Positions 28,438-36,701 of a DNA stretch of 38,547 nt are shown here, one piece after another. The translations under genes were made by a program, and so were the position numbers. This DNA is from an uncultured Rhodospirillales bacterium. Its GTDB lineage: Bacteria > Pseudomonadota > Alphaproteobacteria > Acetobacterales > Acetobacteraceae. The notes under the pieces were generated by a model that had not been told where the DNA came from, did not search any database, and saw only the letters and a list, made by a program, of their open reading frames with translations. The stretch covers positions 1 to 38,547 of the forward strand of contig CAITEF010000479.1 of NCBI GenBank assembly GCA_903891315.1. Reading direction: 5' to 3'. Every line of letters starts with the position of its first letter. Positions within the stretch are counted from its first letter, which is position 1.

Positions 28438-29301
28438 ATGCCCCGCCCTCTCCTCACCCTCGATCTCGATCTGGTCCGCAGCTTCGTCGCCATCGCAACG
28501 CTCGGGCAGTTCACCCTGGCGGCGTTGCGGCTGGGGCGTCAGCAATCGACGATCTCGTTGCAGATCGCCCGATTGGAGACGGCCCTCGGCGCGCGTCTGC
28601 TGGAACGCTCACCACGCGCGGTGCGACTGACGCCGGAGGGTGAGCGGTTTCTGCCGCACGCCCAGCGCCTGCTCGCGCTGAACGACGCGGCGGTGGCGGA
28701 ATTGTCGGAACCGGCGATGATCGGCACCGTGCGGCTTGGCACACCGGAGGATTTCGCCACCACGCATCTGCCCCAAGTGCTCGCCCGCTTCGTGCAGGCC
28801 TATCCGGCGGTGGCGTTGGAGGTGACGTGTGATCTCACGCTCAACCTGTTGGAAGGCTTCCGCGAGGGAAAGTTCGATCTGGTCCTCGCCAAGCGCGAAC
28901 CCGATGCCAGGGCGGCCCGCGAGGGGCTCAAGGTCTGGCGCGAACAATTGGTCTGGGTGTCGGGCGAGGCGGAATTCGACCACGACGATGGCCCGGTGCG
29001 GCTGGTGGTCTCACCGGAGCCCTGTGTCTACCGCAAACGCGCCACCCAGGCGCTGGATCGGGTGGGATTGGCGTGGCGGGTGGCCTATACCTGCGGCGCG
29101 CTGTCCGGGGCGATTGCGGCGGTGAAGGCGGGGCTCGGCGTCTCCGTGCTGCCGCGCGACATGGTTCCGGAGGGGCTGCATGTCTGCGGGGCGGCGGAAT
29201 TGCCGCTGCTCGACGAGACCGAAATCGCCCTGCTCGATCACGGTGCCCTCAGCCTGCCCGCACGGCGGCTGAAAGAACATATCGTGCGCGCTCTGGGCTG
29301 A
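28438..29301 (+). CDS. LysR-family transcriptional regulator
   Basis: A 287-aa LysR-type regulator from ATG 28438 (the open frame to 28393 adds 15 residues of AT-rich promoter sequence). The winged helix-turn-helix is at residues about 8-67: LDLVRSFVAIATLGQFTLAALRLGRQQSTISLQIARLE, with ERSPRAVRLTPEGERFLPHA as the wing. The effector domain follows (RLGTPEDFATTHLPQVLARF). It lies head to head with the SbtA-type gene and probably controls it and itself. The effector is unknown. The stop is 56 nt from the next gene. Confidence 0.92.
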   Translation: MPRPLLTLDLDLVRSFVAIATLGQFTLAALRLGRQQSTISLQIARLETALGARLLERSPRAVRLTPEGERFLPHAQRLLALNDAAVAELSEPAMIGTVRLGTPEDFATTHLPQVLARFVQAYPAVALEVTCDLTLNLLEGFREGKFDLVLAKREPDARAAREGLKVWREQLVWVSGEAEFDHDDGPVRLVVSPEPCVYRKRATQALDRVGLAWRVAYTCGALSGAIAAVKAGLGVSVLPRDMVPEGLHVCGAAELPLLDETEIALLDHGALSLPARRLKEHIVRALG

Positions 29302-29357
29302 GGTGACGCCGATGCGATGGACGATTAAGAGGCGTCGAACCGGAACAGGGGCAGGTG

Positions 29358-30167
29358 ATGAACGATCTCGACACGCGGCTGGAAGCGGCCGTCGGGCTGG
29401 CGCGCGCGGCGGGCGATCTGGCGATGCAATATCTGCCCAACCCCGGGGCCGCGACTGCCACGCTGAAAGGCGCGCAGGACTGGCTCACCGAGGCCGATGG
29501 CGCGGTCGAGGCGTTCCTGGCCGAGCAGATCGGCGAATTGTTCCCCGAGGACGGGTTCCAGGGCGAGGAGGGCGGCGAATTGCGGCCCGGCCAGCGGCGC
29601 TGGGTGGTGGACCCGATTGACGGCACCTCCAATTTTGCTCGCGGCGGCAAGCGCTGGTGCGTCTCACTCGGACTGATCGAGGGCACCACGCCGCTGCTCG
29701 GCGTGCTGGTCGCACCAGCTCTGGATGAGGTTTATGCGGCGCGTCTGGGCGGTGGAGCGACGCTGAACCGGCGGACAATCCGCGCCGCGTCGACCACCGA
29801 GATGCCGCGCGCGATGATCGAGGTGGGCTGGAGCCCGCGCCGCCCGAACGCTGAATACCAGGCGATCTGCGCGCGTGTGCAGGAAGCGGGTGCGATGCTG
29901 CGGTCAGGCGGCTCGGGTGCCATGGGGTTGGCCGATGTCGCGAGCGGACGGCTCGACGGCTATGTCGAGGCGCATATCAATCTGTGGGATGTGGCCGCCG
30001 GTCTGGCGATCCTGGCCGAGGCAGGGGCCTATGTCTCGCCATTCCTGGACGGCAGCGGGCCGGTGAGCGGAGATGTCATTATTGCCGCGGCACCGCGCAT
30101 TTCCGCAGAATTGCGGCAGATTTGGCGGCCTCACGCACCGCAAAATGCTGCTTTCACCGAGTCATAA
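29358..30167 (+). CDS. Inositol monophosphatase family protein
   Basis: Mg2+-dependent phosphatase, 269 aa, start ATG 29358 after CAGGGGCAGG. Metal ligands: GEE (69-71), DPIDGT (85-90) and the C-terminal WDVAAG near 210, all intact. It could act on inositol phosphate, histidinol phosphate (HisN) or 3'-phosphoadenosine phosphate (CysQ); DPIDGTSNFARG and the length fit the SuhB/HisN side. It is 68 nt upstream of the PiT transporter, and the phosphate link may be coincidence. Family certain, substrate uncertain. Confidence 0.9.
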   Translation: MNDLDTRLEAAVGLARAAGDLAMQYLPNPGAATATLKGAQDWLTEADGAVEAFLAEQIGELFPEDGFQGEEGGELRPGQRRWVVDPIDGTSNFARGGKRWCVSLGLIEGTTPLLGVLVAPALDEVYAARLGGGATLNRRTIRAASTTEMPRAMIEVGWSPRRPNAEYQAICARVQEAGAMLRSGGSGAMGLADVASGRLDGYVEAHINLWDVAAGLAILAEAGAYVSPFLDGSGPVSGDVIIAAAPRISAELRQIWRPHAPQNAAFTES

Positions 30168-30191
30168 TATTTCTTGCCACCCAATTCCGGC

Positions 30192-30222
30192 ATTGATGCA
30201 TCGAAGTTGCTTTCGCATCAAT
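30192..30222 (+). promoter_or_regulatory. Inverted repeat just upstream of the PiT ribosome-binding site
   Basis: ATTGATGC-N15-GCATCAAT, 8-bp perfect arms, ending 2 nt before GGAGGGGAG. Could be an operator or an mRNA hairpin near the translation start. No PHO-box-like direct repeats are seen. Confidence 0.35.
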
Positions 30223-30235
30223 CTGGAGGGGAGCC

Positions 30236-31912
30236 ATGACTGACACGAACGTATCGCCCGGGATAGCCTCGGCAAGCACCGTGCTTGAGGTGCAGACGAC
30301 CACCCACGGTCATGCGCATCATGCGCATTATCACCGCCCGAACATGGACGCCAAGCCGGGCCTGATTGGCGCGCTGTTGTTCGGAGCCCTGCTGATCGCC
30401 GGTCTGGCCTTCGTGGCCTACGGGCTGTCGACCGATATCAACGACGCGGGCGGTGAGCCGGTGGCGGTGGCGGCATTCGTTTTGCTCGGCCTAGCACTGC
30501 TGATCGCGCTCGGCTTCGAATTCGTCAACGGGTTCCACGACACCGCCAACGCGGTGGCGACCGTGATCTACACCCGCGCGCTGCCGGCGCAGTTCGCGGT
30601 GGTCTGGTCGGGCATGCTCAACCTGATTGGCGTGCTGACCTCCTCGGGCGCGGTGGCCTACACGGTGGTCAGCCTGCTGCCGGTGGAGCTGATCCTGCAG
30701 GTTGGCAGTTCGGCGGGTTTTGCGATGATCTTCGCGCTGCTGATCGCGGCCATCATCTGGAATCTCGGCACCTGGGCGCTGGGCATTCCGGCCTCGTCCT
30801 CGCACACGCTGGTCGGCTCGATCATCGGCGTCGGTCTGGCCAACCAGTTCATGGATTTCAACGGCGACGGCACATCCGGCGTCGATTGGGGTCAGGCGAT
30901 GGGCGTGGGGCGCACGCTGCTGGTCAGCCCGATCTTCGGCTTCATGATGGCCGCTGTGCTGGTGGTGATCCTGAAACTGGTCACCAACGCGATGATGAAG
31001 GACAACAAGCTGTTCACCACGCCGGACGGCGAGAACCCGCCGCCGTTGTTGATCCGTGGCCTGTTGATCCTGACCTGCTCGCTGGTGTCGTTCTTCCATG
31101 GCTCGAATGACGGCCAGAAGGGCATGGGCCTGATCATGCTCATCCTGATCGGCGCGCTGCCGACCGCCTATGCGTTGAACCGCACAATGCCGGCCGCCGA
31201 GGCACCCGCCTTCATCGCCAAGATGCAGGCCGCCCAGGCGGTGTTCCAGGCTCATGGCAACAACATCACGCTCACGCCGGATGCGGCGCGCGTGAAGGTG
31301 ACGGATGCGCTGAAGCTGCGTCGCTTCGACGAGACCACGTTTGCCGGTGCCGCCAGCCTGGCGGGCGACATTGCCCAGCAAGTGCAGAGCAATGGCGAGG
31401 TTCGCAAGATCCCGGCCGCTGCTGTGCAGAACGTGCGCAACTCGATGTATCTGGCCGACGAAGCCGTTCGCCTGATGCCGAAGACCGGCTTTTCGGCCGA
31501 TGAAGTCAAGACGCTGGCGACCTTCAAGTCCGCTCTGGACAACGGCACCAAGTTCATCCCGTGGTGGGTGAAGGTGACTGTGGCGATCGCCCTCGGCATG
31601 GGCACGATGGTGGGCTGGAAGCGCATCGTGGTGACCGTGGGCGAGAAGATCGGCAAGACGCATCTGACCTACGGCCAGGGTGCCTCGGCCGAACTGACGG
31701 CCGCCTTCACCATCGCAGCGGCAGACATGTATGGCCTGCCGGTTTCGACCACCCACGTGCTGTCCTCCGGCATCGCCGGGACGATGGCGGCCAATGGCTC
31801 GGGCCTGCGTTGGGCGACGGTGCGTTCCATCGCGATGGCTTGGGTGCTGACCCTGCCTGCGGCGATGGTGCTGGCCGGCTCACTGTTCTACATCTTCCGC
31901 ACGATGTTCTGA
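30236..31912 (+). CDS. PiT-family inorganic phosphate transporter
   Basis: Inner-membrane phosphate (metal-phosphate) symporter, 558 aa, larger than PitA. Start ATG 30236 has GGAGGGGAG 5 nt upstream. Residues 23-34 form a His-rich segment (HGHAHHAHYHRP), then the first PiT signature GFEFVNGFHDTANAVATVIYTRALP (93-117) and the second half with FFHGSNDGQKGMG (near 286-298), the duplicated GxxxND/HD motif of PiT. An inserted hydrophilic block of about 130 residues (near 315-445) separates the two membrane halves. A DUF47 accessory gene is not adjacent. The ending shows ADMYGLPVSTTHVLSSGIAGTM, a conserved PiT motif. Confidence 0.93.
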   Translation: MTDTNVSPGIASASTVLEVQTTTHGHAHHAHYHRPNMDAKPGLIGALLFGALLIAGLAFVAYGLSTDINDAGGEPVAVAAFVLLGLALLIALGFEFVNGFHDTANAVATVIYTRALPAQFAVVWSGMLNLIGVLTSSGAVAYTVVSLLPVELILQVGSSAGFAMIFALLIAAIIWNLGTWALGIPASSSHTLVGSIIGVGLANQFMDFNGDGTSGVDWGQAMGVGRTLLVSPIFGFMMAAVLVVILKLVTNAMMKDNKLFTTPDGENPPPLLIRGLLILTCSLVSFFHGSNDGQKGMGLIMLILIGALPTAYALNRTMPAAEAPAFIAKMQAAQAVFQAHGNNITLTPDAARVKVTDALKLRRFDETTFAGAASLAGDIAQQVQSNGEVRKIPAAAVQNVRNSMYLADEAVRLMPKTGFSADEVKTLATFKSALDNGTKFIPWWVKVTVAIALGMGTMVGWKRIVVTVGEKIGKTHLTYGQGASAELTAAFTIAAADMYGLPVSTTHVLSSGIAGTMAANGSGLRWATVRSIAMAWVLTLPAAMVLAGSLFYIFRTMF

Positions 31913-31935
31913 CGCTGAGAGATGTTTTGAGTGAG

Positions 31936-31968
31936 AAAAGCCGGGGACCTTAAGGTTCCCGGCTTTTT
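31936..31968 (+). terminator. Rho-independent terminator of the PiT gene
   Basis: AAAAGCCGGGGACC (31936-31949), loop TTAA, GGTTCCCGGCTTTT (31954-31967), one G-U pair, running into TTTTT. It begins 24 nt after the stop. The A-tract on the left makes it plausible in both directions. Confidence 0.92.
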
Positions 31969-32062
31969 CTGTTTCGGGCGAGAGGCGTGATGGTTCCCGT
32001 GAGGTCAAACATCCCAGGATGAGGGACTTCCCCAACACCCCAACCCGGCGCAGCATGGCGCG

Positions 32063-32329
32063 ATGACTCCCGCCCGCCGCCTCACGCTCGCCCTCGGTTT
32101 CACCCAAACGATCGGCCACGCGACCTCGTATTACGTCCCTTCCGTGCTCAACGCGGCGGTCTCGGAGAGTCTGGGCGTGTCGCGCACAGCACTGCTGGCG
32201 GAATTCACCCTCGCATTGCTGGTCTATGGCCTCGCCTCCCCCGGCGTGGGGCTCGATGTCGTGATGCTCGTCCTTGGACTGGCGGCCTTGGGCTGTCTGC
32301 TGATGTTGCGACGGAGTGTCAGGACATGA
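32063..32329 (+). pseudogene. MFS transporter remnant with a large in-frame internal deletion
   Basis: An 88-codon ORF whose two ends both match the intact MFS gene next door. Residues 5-62 (RRLTLALGFTQTIGHATSYY...YGLASPGVG) align with residues 5-62 of that protein (RRLTLGIGFTQTLAWATTYY...GGLSPLVG). Residues 64-84 ([21 protein letters not shown]) align with its last 21 ([21 protein letters not shown]). About 300 codons are missing at the junction near 32249-32252, without loss of frame. The stop overlaps the next ATG (ATGA). So this is a degraded tandem duplicate; a two-helix peptide could still be made. No clear ribosome-binding site. Confidence 0.8.
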
Positions 32330-33471
32330 TCCACACGCGACGGCTCACACTGGGCATCGGCTTCACCCAGACGCTGGCTTGGGCCACCACCTATTACATT
32401 CCAGCGACGATGTCGGTGCCAGCGGCGGCGGAATTCGGCGTCTCGCAGACGCTGCTCGTCGGCGGGTTCTCGGCGGGGCTGTTGATCTGCGGCGGCCTGT
32501 CTCCGCTGGTCGGGCGGTTGATCGACAATGATGGCGGACGCGGCGTGTTGATCGTGGCACCGCTCATCACCGCCATCGGACATCTGCTGCTCGCCTTCGC
32601 CCCCAACGTATCGCTCTGGTTCCTCGGCTGGGCGGTGATGGGTGTGGGCATGGCGGCGGGGCTGTACGACGCAGCCTTCGGCACCATCGGACGCCTGCTC
32701 GGCAGTGCGGCCAAACCCGCGATCGTCGGGGTGACGATGATGGCGGGCTTCGCCTCCACGGTCGGATGGCCGACTGGGACCTATCTGGTGGCGTCGGTGG
32801 GATGGCGAGACACGCTGCTCATCTTCGCCCTGGTCCAGGTTCTGGTGATCCTGCCGGTGATCCTCGCCTGCGTGCCGAGGCTCTCGGCGGCCCCGGGGCT
32901 GGGTGTCACCGCACACACGCATGCCGAGACCCCGCCGCCGCCGACCGGGGCATTCTTCTGGATGGCGACGTATTTCACCATGCGGGCGGCGATCAATGCG
33001 GCGGTGTTTGTCCATCTGTTGGTTCTACTCAAAGGGCTGGGCTACGGGGTGAATGTGGCGGTTGGAGCGGCGGCCTTGATCGGTCCGGCGCAAGTAGGCG
33101 CGCGGGTGATCGACTGGTTTTTCGGCCGCCATCTCTCGCCGCTGAAATCGGCAATCTATGCGTCCTCGGTTCTGCCGATCTCCGTCTTCGCATTGCTGTT
33201 GGGTGTGCCCGCGCCGGTGTTCACCGTGGGGTTCGGCGCCTCGAACGGGGTGTTCACCATCAGCAAAGGCACGCTGCCGATGTATATCTTCGGCGCATCG
33301 GGTTATGCCGTGCGGGTGGGATTGCTCGCCCGCCCGGCGATGATCGCCTCGGCCATCGCCCCCACGCTGTTCGCCCCTATCGTCACCGCACTGCCCGCCG
33401 TCTGGGTGGTGGTGATCCTCGGCGGGCTCGGAACGGTGGCGTTTGGCTGTCTGTTGATGCTCAGGCGGTGA
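32326..33471 (+). CDS. MFS transporter
   Basis: A 381-aa, 12-helix major facilitator of the small YbfB/oxalate-formate antiporter-like kind. Helix 1 has LGIGFTQTLAWATTYYIPA, a segment seen in MFS proteins annotated as monocarboxylate or unknown transporters. Motif A is reduced to SPLVGRLIDNDGGRGVL (58-74). The two halves are joined by a loop rich in Pro and Thr (HTHAETPPPPTG, about 195-206). It starts on the four-base overlap with the truncated paralogue and ends in an 11-bp overlap with the convergent TlpA-like gene. The substrate is unknown. Confidence 0.88.
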   Translation: MIHTRRLTLGIGFTQTLAWATTYYIPATMSVPAAAEFGVSQTLLVGGFSAGLLICGGLSPLVGRLIDNDGGRGVLIVAPLITAIGHLLLAFAPNVSLWFLGWAVMGVGMAAGLYDAAFGTIGRLLGSAAKPAIVGVTMMAGFASTVGWPTGTYLVASVGWRDTLLIFALVQVLVILPVILACVPRLSAAPGLGVTAHTHAETPPPPTGAFFWMATYFTMRAAINAAVFVHLLVLLKGLGYGVNVAVGAAALIGPAQVGARVIDWFFGRHLSPLKSAIYASSVLPISVFALLLGVPAPVFTVGFGASNGVFTISKGTLPMYIFGASGYAVRVGLLARPAMIASAIAPTLFAPIVTALPAVWVVVILGGLGTVAFGCLLMLRR

Positions 33472-34045
33472 GTTTGCGGATGGCGGTGATCGCGGCCTCC
33501 GTGTCCCACGCAACGCCGCCCTCCAGCCGCCCGCGCTCGTTCCCGTTTCGGTCGATGATGATCGAGGTCGGCAGGCCACGAGCCCCCCAGCCACGCGCGG
33601 CATTGCCGAATTTGTCGAGCCAGATGCCGAGATGGGCGATGTTGTGCGCCGCGTAGAATTTGCGCACCTGATTGGCCCCGCCACGATCCGAGGAGAGCGG
33701 GACAACCACGATCCCCTCCTTCTCCAGCACGGCCGCCAGGCGATCAAGTGACGGAAGTTCGGCCACGCAGGGCACGCACCAGGTTGCCCACAAATTCAGC
33801 ACAACACCTTTGCCCAGAAACGCGGCAGGGGTGAGTTCCGCGCCATCCGCATCGGTGAAGGTCTGGCTGGCGAACGGGATTGGCGGTTCGGTGGGCTTCA
33901 TCGAGTCGAACCCGCGCAGTTCCACCTCCGGTTCGGGCTTCGGCGTGAGGATGGTCTGGGCCGCGAGTTTGCGCAGGGGCAGGAGCGGCGTTAGGGTCGC
34001 GCCCGCAAGACAGGCCGTGACAGCACGGCGGCTGAACGAATTCAT
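33461..34045 (-). CDS. TlpA-like thiol:disulfide oxidoreductase (periplasmic)
   Basis: A 194-aa secreted thioredoxin-fold protein. The open frame continues far upstream antisense to argH, but the real start is ATG 34045, with AGGGGAAGG upstream. The N-terminus [23 protein letters not shown] has a twin-arginine pair and hydrophobic core, so Tat or Sec export is possible. The catalytic motif is WATWCVPC with Cys90 and Cys93, then [10 protein letters not shown], and the cis-proline GLPTS near 158. The type reduces disulfides, for instance in cytochrome c maturation. It lies divergent from argH with only 15 bp between starts. Confidence 0.9.
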   Translation of the reverse strand: MNSFSRRAVTACLAGATLTPLLPLRKLAAQTILTPKPEPEVELRGFDSMKPTEPPIPFASQTFTDADGAELTPAAFLGKGVVLNLWATWCVPCVAELPSLDRLAAVLEKEGIVVVPLSSDRGGANQVRKFYAAHNIAHLGIWLDKFGNAARGWGARGLPTSIIIDRNGNERGRLEGGVAWDTEAAITAIRKLTA

Positions 34046-34060
34046 CAGGAACCTTCCCCT

Positions 34061-35470
34061 GTGAGCAAACCCGAAGACCTGCGCAACACTGAAGCAAACA
34101 TGCAGTGGGGTGGCCGCTTTGCCGGTGGCCCGTCTGCGATCATGCAGGAGATAAATGCCTCCATCGGCTTCGACCGCAAGATGTGGCGGCAAGACATTCG
34201 CGGCTCGCTCGCCCATGCAGCCATGCTGGCACAGCAGGGCGTGATCACGCTGGACGATGCCAGCCAGATCGAAGCCGGGCTCAGGCAGATCGCCAGCGAA
34301 ATCGAGGCGGGGAATTTCCCCTTCGTCGATGAGCTGGAAGACATCCACATGAACATCGAGGCCCGGCTGACCGACCGCATCGGTGAGGCAGGCAAGCGTC
34401 TGCACACCGGGCGCAGCCGCAACGATCAGGTGGCGACCGATTTCCGCCTCTGGGTGCGTGACGCGATTGACGGCATCGATGCGCAGCTTGCCGATGTGAT
34501 GCTCGCACTCGCCACCCGCGCCGTCGAGCACGCTTCTGACCCCATGCCCGGTTTCACCCATCTGCAAACCGCACAACCCGTGACCTTCGGCCACCACATG
34601 CTGGCCTATGTCGAAATGCTGAGCCGTGATCGCGGCCGTCTGGCCGATGCACGGCGTCGCCTCAACGAATGCCCGCTCGGTTCGGCAGCACTGGCGGGCA
34701 CCTCGTTCCCGCTGGACCGGCACATGACCGCCGAGGCCCTGGGCTTCAACCGGCCCACCGCGAACTCGCTCGACGCGGTGTCGGACCGTGATTTCGCGCT
34801 GGAATTCCTGTCGGCGGCGGCGATTTCGGCGATGCATCTGTCGCGTCTGGCCGAGGAGATCATCATCTGGTGCTCGGCCCCCTATCGCTTCATCCGCCTG
34901 TCGGACGCCTACACCACCGGCTCCTCGATCATGCCGCAGAAACGCAATCCGGACGCCGCCGAGCTGGTCCGCGCCAAAACCGGCCGAATCACCGGCTCGC
35001 TGGTGGGCCTGCTGACGGTGATGAAGGGACTGCCGCTCGCCTACGCGAAGGACATGCAGGAGGACAAAGAGCCGGTGTTTGACGCCGCCGATGCCTGGGC
35101 GTTGAGCCTCGCCGCCACCGCCGGGATGGTGCGCGACCTGAAGCCCGACCTCGCCCGCCTGCGCGAATTCGCGGGCTCCGGCTTCTCGACGGCGACTGAT
35201 CTCGCCGATTGGCTGGTGCGGGTGCTCAAACTTCCCTTCCGCACCGCGCATCACGTCACCGGCCGCTTGGTGGCGCTGGCCGAGAACCGCGAGGTTGATC
35301 TCGCCGATCTCACGCTTGCCGAGATGCAGGCGGTGGAGCCCGGCATCACGCAGGAGATTTTCAGCGTGCTGACCGTCGAAGCCTCGGTCGCCTCGCGCCG
35401 CAGCTATGGCGGGACCGCCCCGGAAAATGTCACATTGCAGGCGCAACGATGGCTGAAGGTGCTGGCATGA
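34061..35470 (+). CDS. argH: Argininosuccinate lyase
   Basis: Last step of arginine synthesis: argininosuccinate to arginine and fumarate. It has 469 aa, normal length. The start is GTG 34061 with AGGA 10 nt upstream; the conserved beginning is [12 protein letters not shown] (14-25). The superfamily signature [12 protein letters not shown] is near 287-298, with the catalytic serine in [18 protein letters not shown] (about 113-128) and [13 protein letters not shown] follow family order. The stop overlaps the lptM ATG by four bases. Located in the argH-lptM-lysA cluster common in alphaproteobacteria. Confidence 0.97.
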   Translation: MSKPEDLRNTEANMQWGGRFAGGPSAIMQEINASIGFDRKMWRQDIRGSLAHAAMLAQQGVITLDDASQIEAGLRQIASEIEAGNFPFVDELEDIHMNIEARLTDRIGEAGKRLHTGRSRNDQVATDFRLWVRDAIDGIDAQLADVMLALATRAVEHASDPMPGFTHLQTAQPVTFGHHMLAYVEMLSRDRGRLADARRRLNECPLGSAALAGTSFPLDRHMTAEALGFNRPTANSLDAVSDRDFALEFLSAAAISAMHLSRLAEEIIIWCSAPYRFIRLSDAYTTGSSIMPQKRNPDAAELVRAKTGRITGSLVGLLTVMKGLPLAYAKDMQEDKEPVFDAADAWALSLAATAGMVRDLKPDLARLREFAGSGFSTATDLADWLVRVLKLPFRTAHHVTGRLVALAENREVDLADLTLAEMQAVEPGITQEIFSVLTVEASVASRRSYGGTAPENVTLQAQRWLKVLA

Positions 35471-35589
35471 AAACGGCTCTGATATTGCTGGCTGTGTTGG
35501 CTGTTGCGGCATGCGGCAAAAAAGGCCCGATCCAGCCGCCTGGGCCTGCGGATCAAGTGACGTATCCAAAGGTTTATCCGGCGTATTAG
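35467..35589 (+). CDS. lptM: LptM-type small lipoprotein (YifL family), 40 aa
   Basis: A 40-codon gene overlapping the argH stop (ATGA). The peptide starts [16 protein letters not shown], a lipoprotein signal with lipobox VAAC and Cys16, then [12 protein letters not shown]. CGxKGP followed by a proline-rich tail is the hallmark of LptM/YifL, which assists the LPS translocon LptDE. Position directly after argH and before lysA is the standard one, although in this window lysA has been pushed 2.4 kb away. Ends TAG 35587-35589. Short but well supported by motif, overlap and neighbourhood. Confidence 0.85.
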   Translation: MKTALILLAVLAVAACGKKGPIQPPGPADQVTYPKVYPAY

Positions 35590-35627
35590 CGCATGATAAA
35601 TTTGCGTTGAAACTTGACCACCCCAAA

Positions 35628-35710
35628 CCGTCATTGCAAGCGGAGCGCAGCAATCCATCGCGATGCAGCCAATTCAGCGATGGATTGCTGCGCACCGCTT
35701 GCAATGACGG
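35628..35710. repeat. REP-like long palindrome (33-bp arms)
   Basis: Arms at 35628-35660 and 35678-35710 are inverted copies with one mismatch, around a 17-bp centre. The arm begins CCGTCATTGCAAGCGGAGCG and continues CAGCAATCCATCG, the well-known GTCATTGC...GCAATCC interspersed repeat type. The region 35590-35745 holds nothing else that I recognise. A half copy lies at 36615. Confidence 0.85.
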
Positions 35711-35745
35711 AGTTTTATCGGTTCGTCCCTACGCCACACGCCCCA

Positions 35746-36369
35746 TTAAGTAACAACCCGGAACATTGACGCCGCCATCTCCCGTCTGCGCGCGATGGCT
35801 TTTTCAACCGCCTTCTCCCGCCGCGCCCAGGAGATCACCCCGCGCGGCAGCTTGATCCGCAACGGCTCCGGCTTCGGCCTCGGTGTGCGCGGTTTCGGCA
35901 CACGCGGCGCTGTCACCATCCACGCCAAATCCACCCCCAATGCCCGGCACAAAGGCCGCAGCATCCGCTTGGCTTGCGGCGCCGCCTCCAGCAATTCCAC
36001 CATCTCTGGCGTGTTCAGCAAATCGCGGAGTTGGTTGGTGAAATACGCCGCATTGTGCTTGCCCGCCTCCAGCATCCAGCCCCATTTGCGCGGCATCAGC
36101 ACATAAGGATTCTTCGGCGCACGCGGCCCCGGCGTGACAACACGCGACATCGCAGCTTGCAGCTTGCCCGCACGAAACCGCAGCAGCAATCGCTCAAGCC
36201 GTCTCCGGATCGTGCTGACCCGATTGTGGAACACCAGCGTGAGCGCAGGCTCCATCGCCCGCCAATTCCCAAACACCGCCAACAGCCCACACAAAATCGT
36301 CCGCACACGTGCGGTGATCGGGTCTGATGCAGCCACCGAAGGGGCGAGTGGGAAAGGATAATAATCCAT
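35746..36369 (-). CDS. Basic protein of unknown function (Acetobacteraceae-type family)
   Basis: A 207-aa Arg-rich protein that I cannot assign to a function. I start at ATG 36369 (MDYYPFPLAPS), as the longer frame begins with TTG 36405. Hydrophobic residues around 20-40, then a basic stretch VSTIRRRLERLLLRFRAG, then a segment KNPYVLMPRKWGWMLEAG and LRDLLNTPEMVELLEAAPQAKRMLRPLCRALGV. The tail is Pro- and Arg-rich. Proteins of this pattern seem to recur in several copies in Acetobacteraceae genomes (from memory). No catalytic motif or signal peptide is seen. It is isolated among repeats, without a clear ribosome-binding site. Confidence 0.6.
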   Translation of the reverse strand: MDYYPFPLAPSVAASDPITARVRTILCGLLAVFGNWRAMEPALTLVFHNRVSTIRRRLERLLLRFRAGKLQAAMSRVVTPGPRAPKNPYVLMPRKWGWMLEAGKHNAAYFTNQLRDLLNTPEMVELLEAAPQAKRMLRPLCRALGVDLAWMVTAPRVPKPRTPRPKPEPLRIKLPRGVISWARREKAVEKAIARRREMAASMFRVVT

Positions 36370-36435
36370 CGACCAGCTTATTTCAGATTTGGTGGCGGTT
36401 TTCAATAGAATTCTTTCCTAACACACCGCCCCGTA

Positions 36436-36508
36436 GCCCGCATCAACGATGCGGGGCTCTCACCGCAGACACGCATTGTCGGGTTCAACCCGCATCGTTG
36501 ATGCGGGC
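36436..36508. repeat. Pair of inverted REP-like palindromes (20-bp identical arms)
   Basis: GCCCGCATCAACGATGCGGG (36436-36455) recurs inverted and exact at 36489-36508, 33 bp apart. Each copy is itself a small palindrome (CCCGCATC-AAC-GATGCGGG). The arrangement, two head-to-head palindromes with a short linker, is the BIME layout. The 36370-36701 gap contains this, one half repeat and the MNT promoter. Confidence 0.8.
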
Positions 36509-36614
36509 CACGCGATCGCACCCGATCCGTCAGATTCCGCCTGCCCTTCGCTTTCGTTTCCCTCGCGAGGAAACGCGGTGTCGGCACCAGCGTCCAACCC
36601 AATCCACTCACCGA

Positions 36615-36645
36615 CGTCATTGCGCGCGCAGCGTGGCAATCCAGG
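36615..36645. repeat. Half copy of the GTCATTGC...GCAATCC repeat
   Basis: CGTCATTGCGCGCGCAGCG continuing TGGCAATCCAGG resembles one arm of the 35628 palindrome (CGTCATTGC...GCAATCC), without its inverted partner. Probably a solo, decayed copy. Confidence 0.65.
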
Positions 36646-36687
36646 AGTGCCGCCAAATCACCACCCTACCGCCCAAGCCTCGACCCC

Positions 36688-36696
36688 TGATATAAT
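36688..36696 (+). promoter_or_regulatory. Extended -10 promoter of the MNT gene, probably giving a leaderless mRNA
   Basis: TGATATAAT: the extended -10 TGnTATAAT in perfect form. The last T (36696) is 6 nt before the A of ATG 36702, so transcription should begin at or one base from the start codon. There is no Shine-Dalgarno (CCCCC precedes the ATG) and no -35 match. Confidence 0.65.
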
Positions 36697-36701
36697 CCCC
36701 C

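Noticed and set aside
33461-35704. A 747-codon minus-strand open frame
   Set aside because: Only the last 194 codons (TlpA-like) are real; the rest is antisense to argH and has no family similarity.
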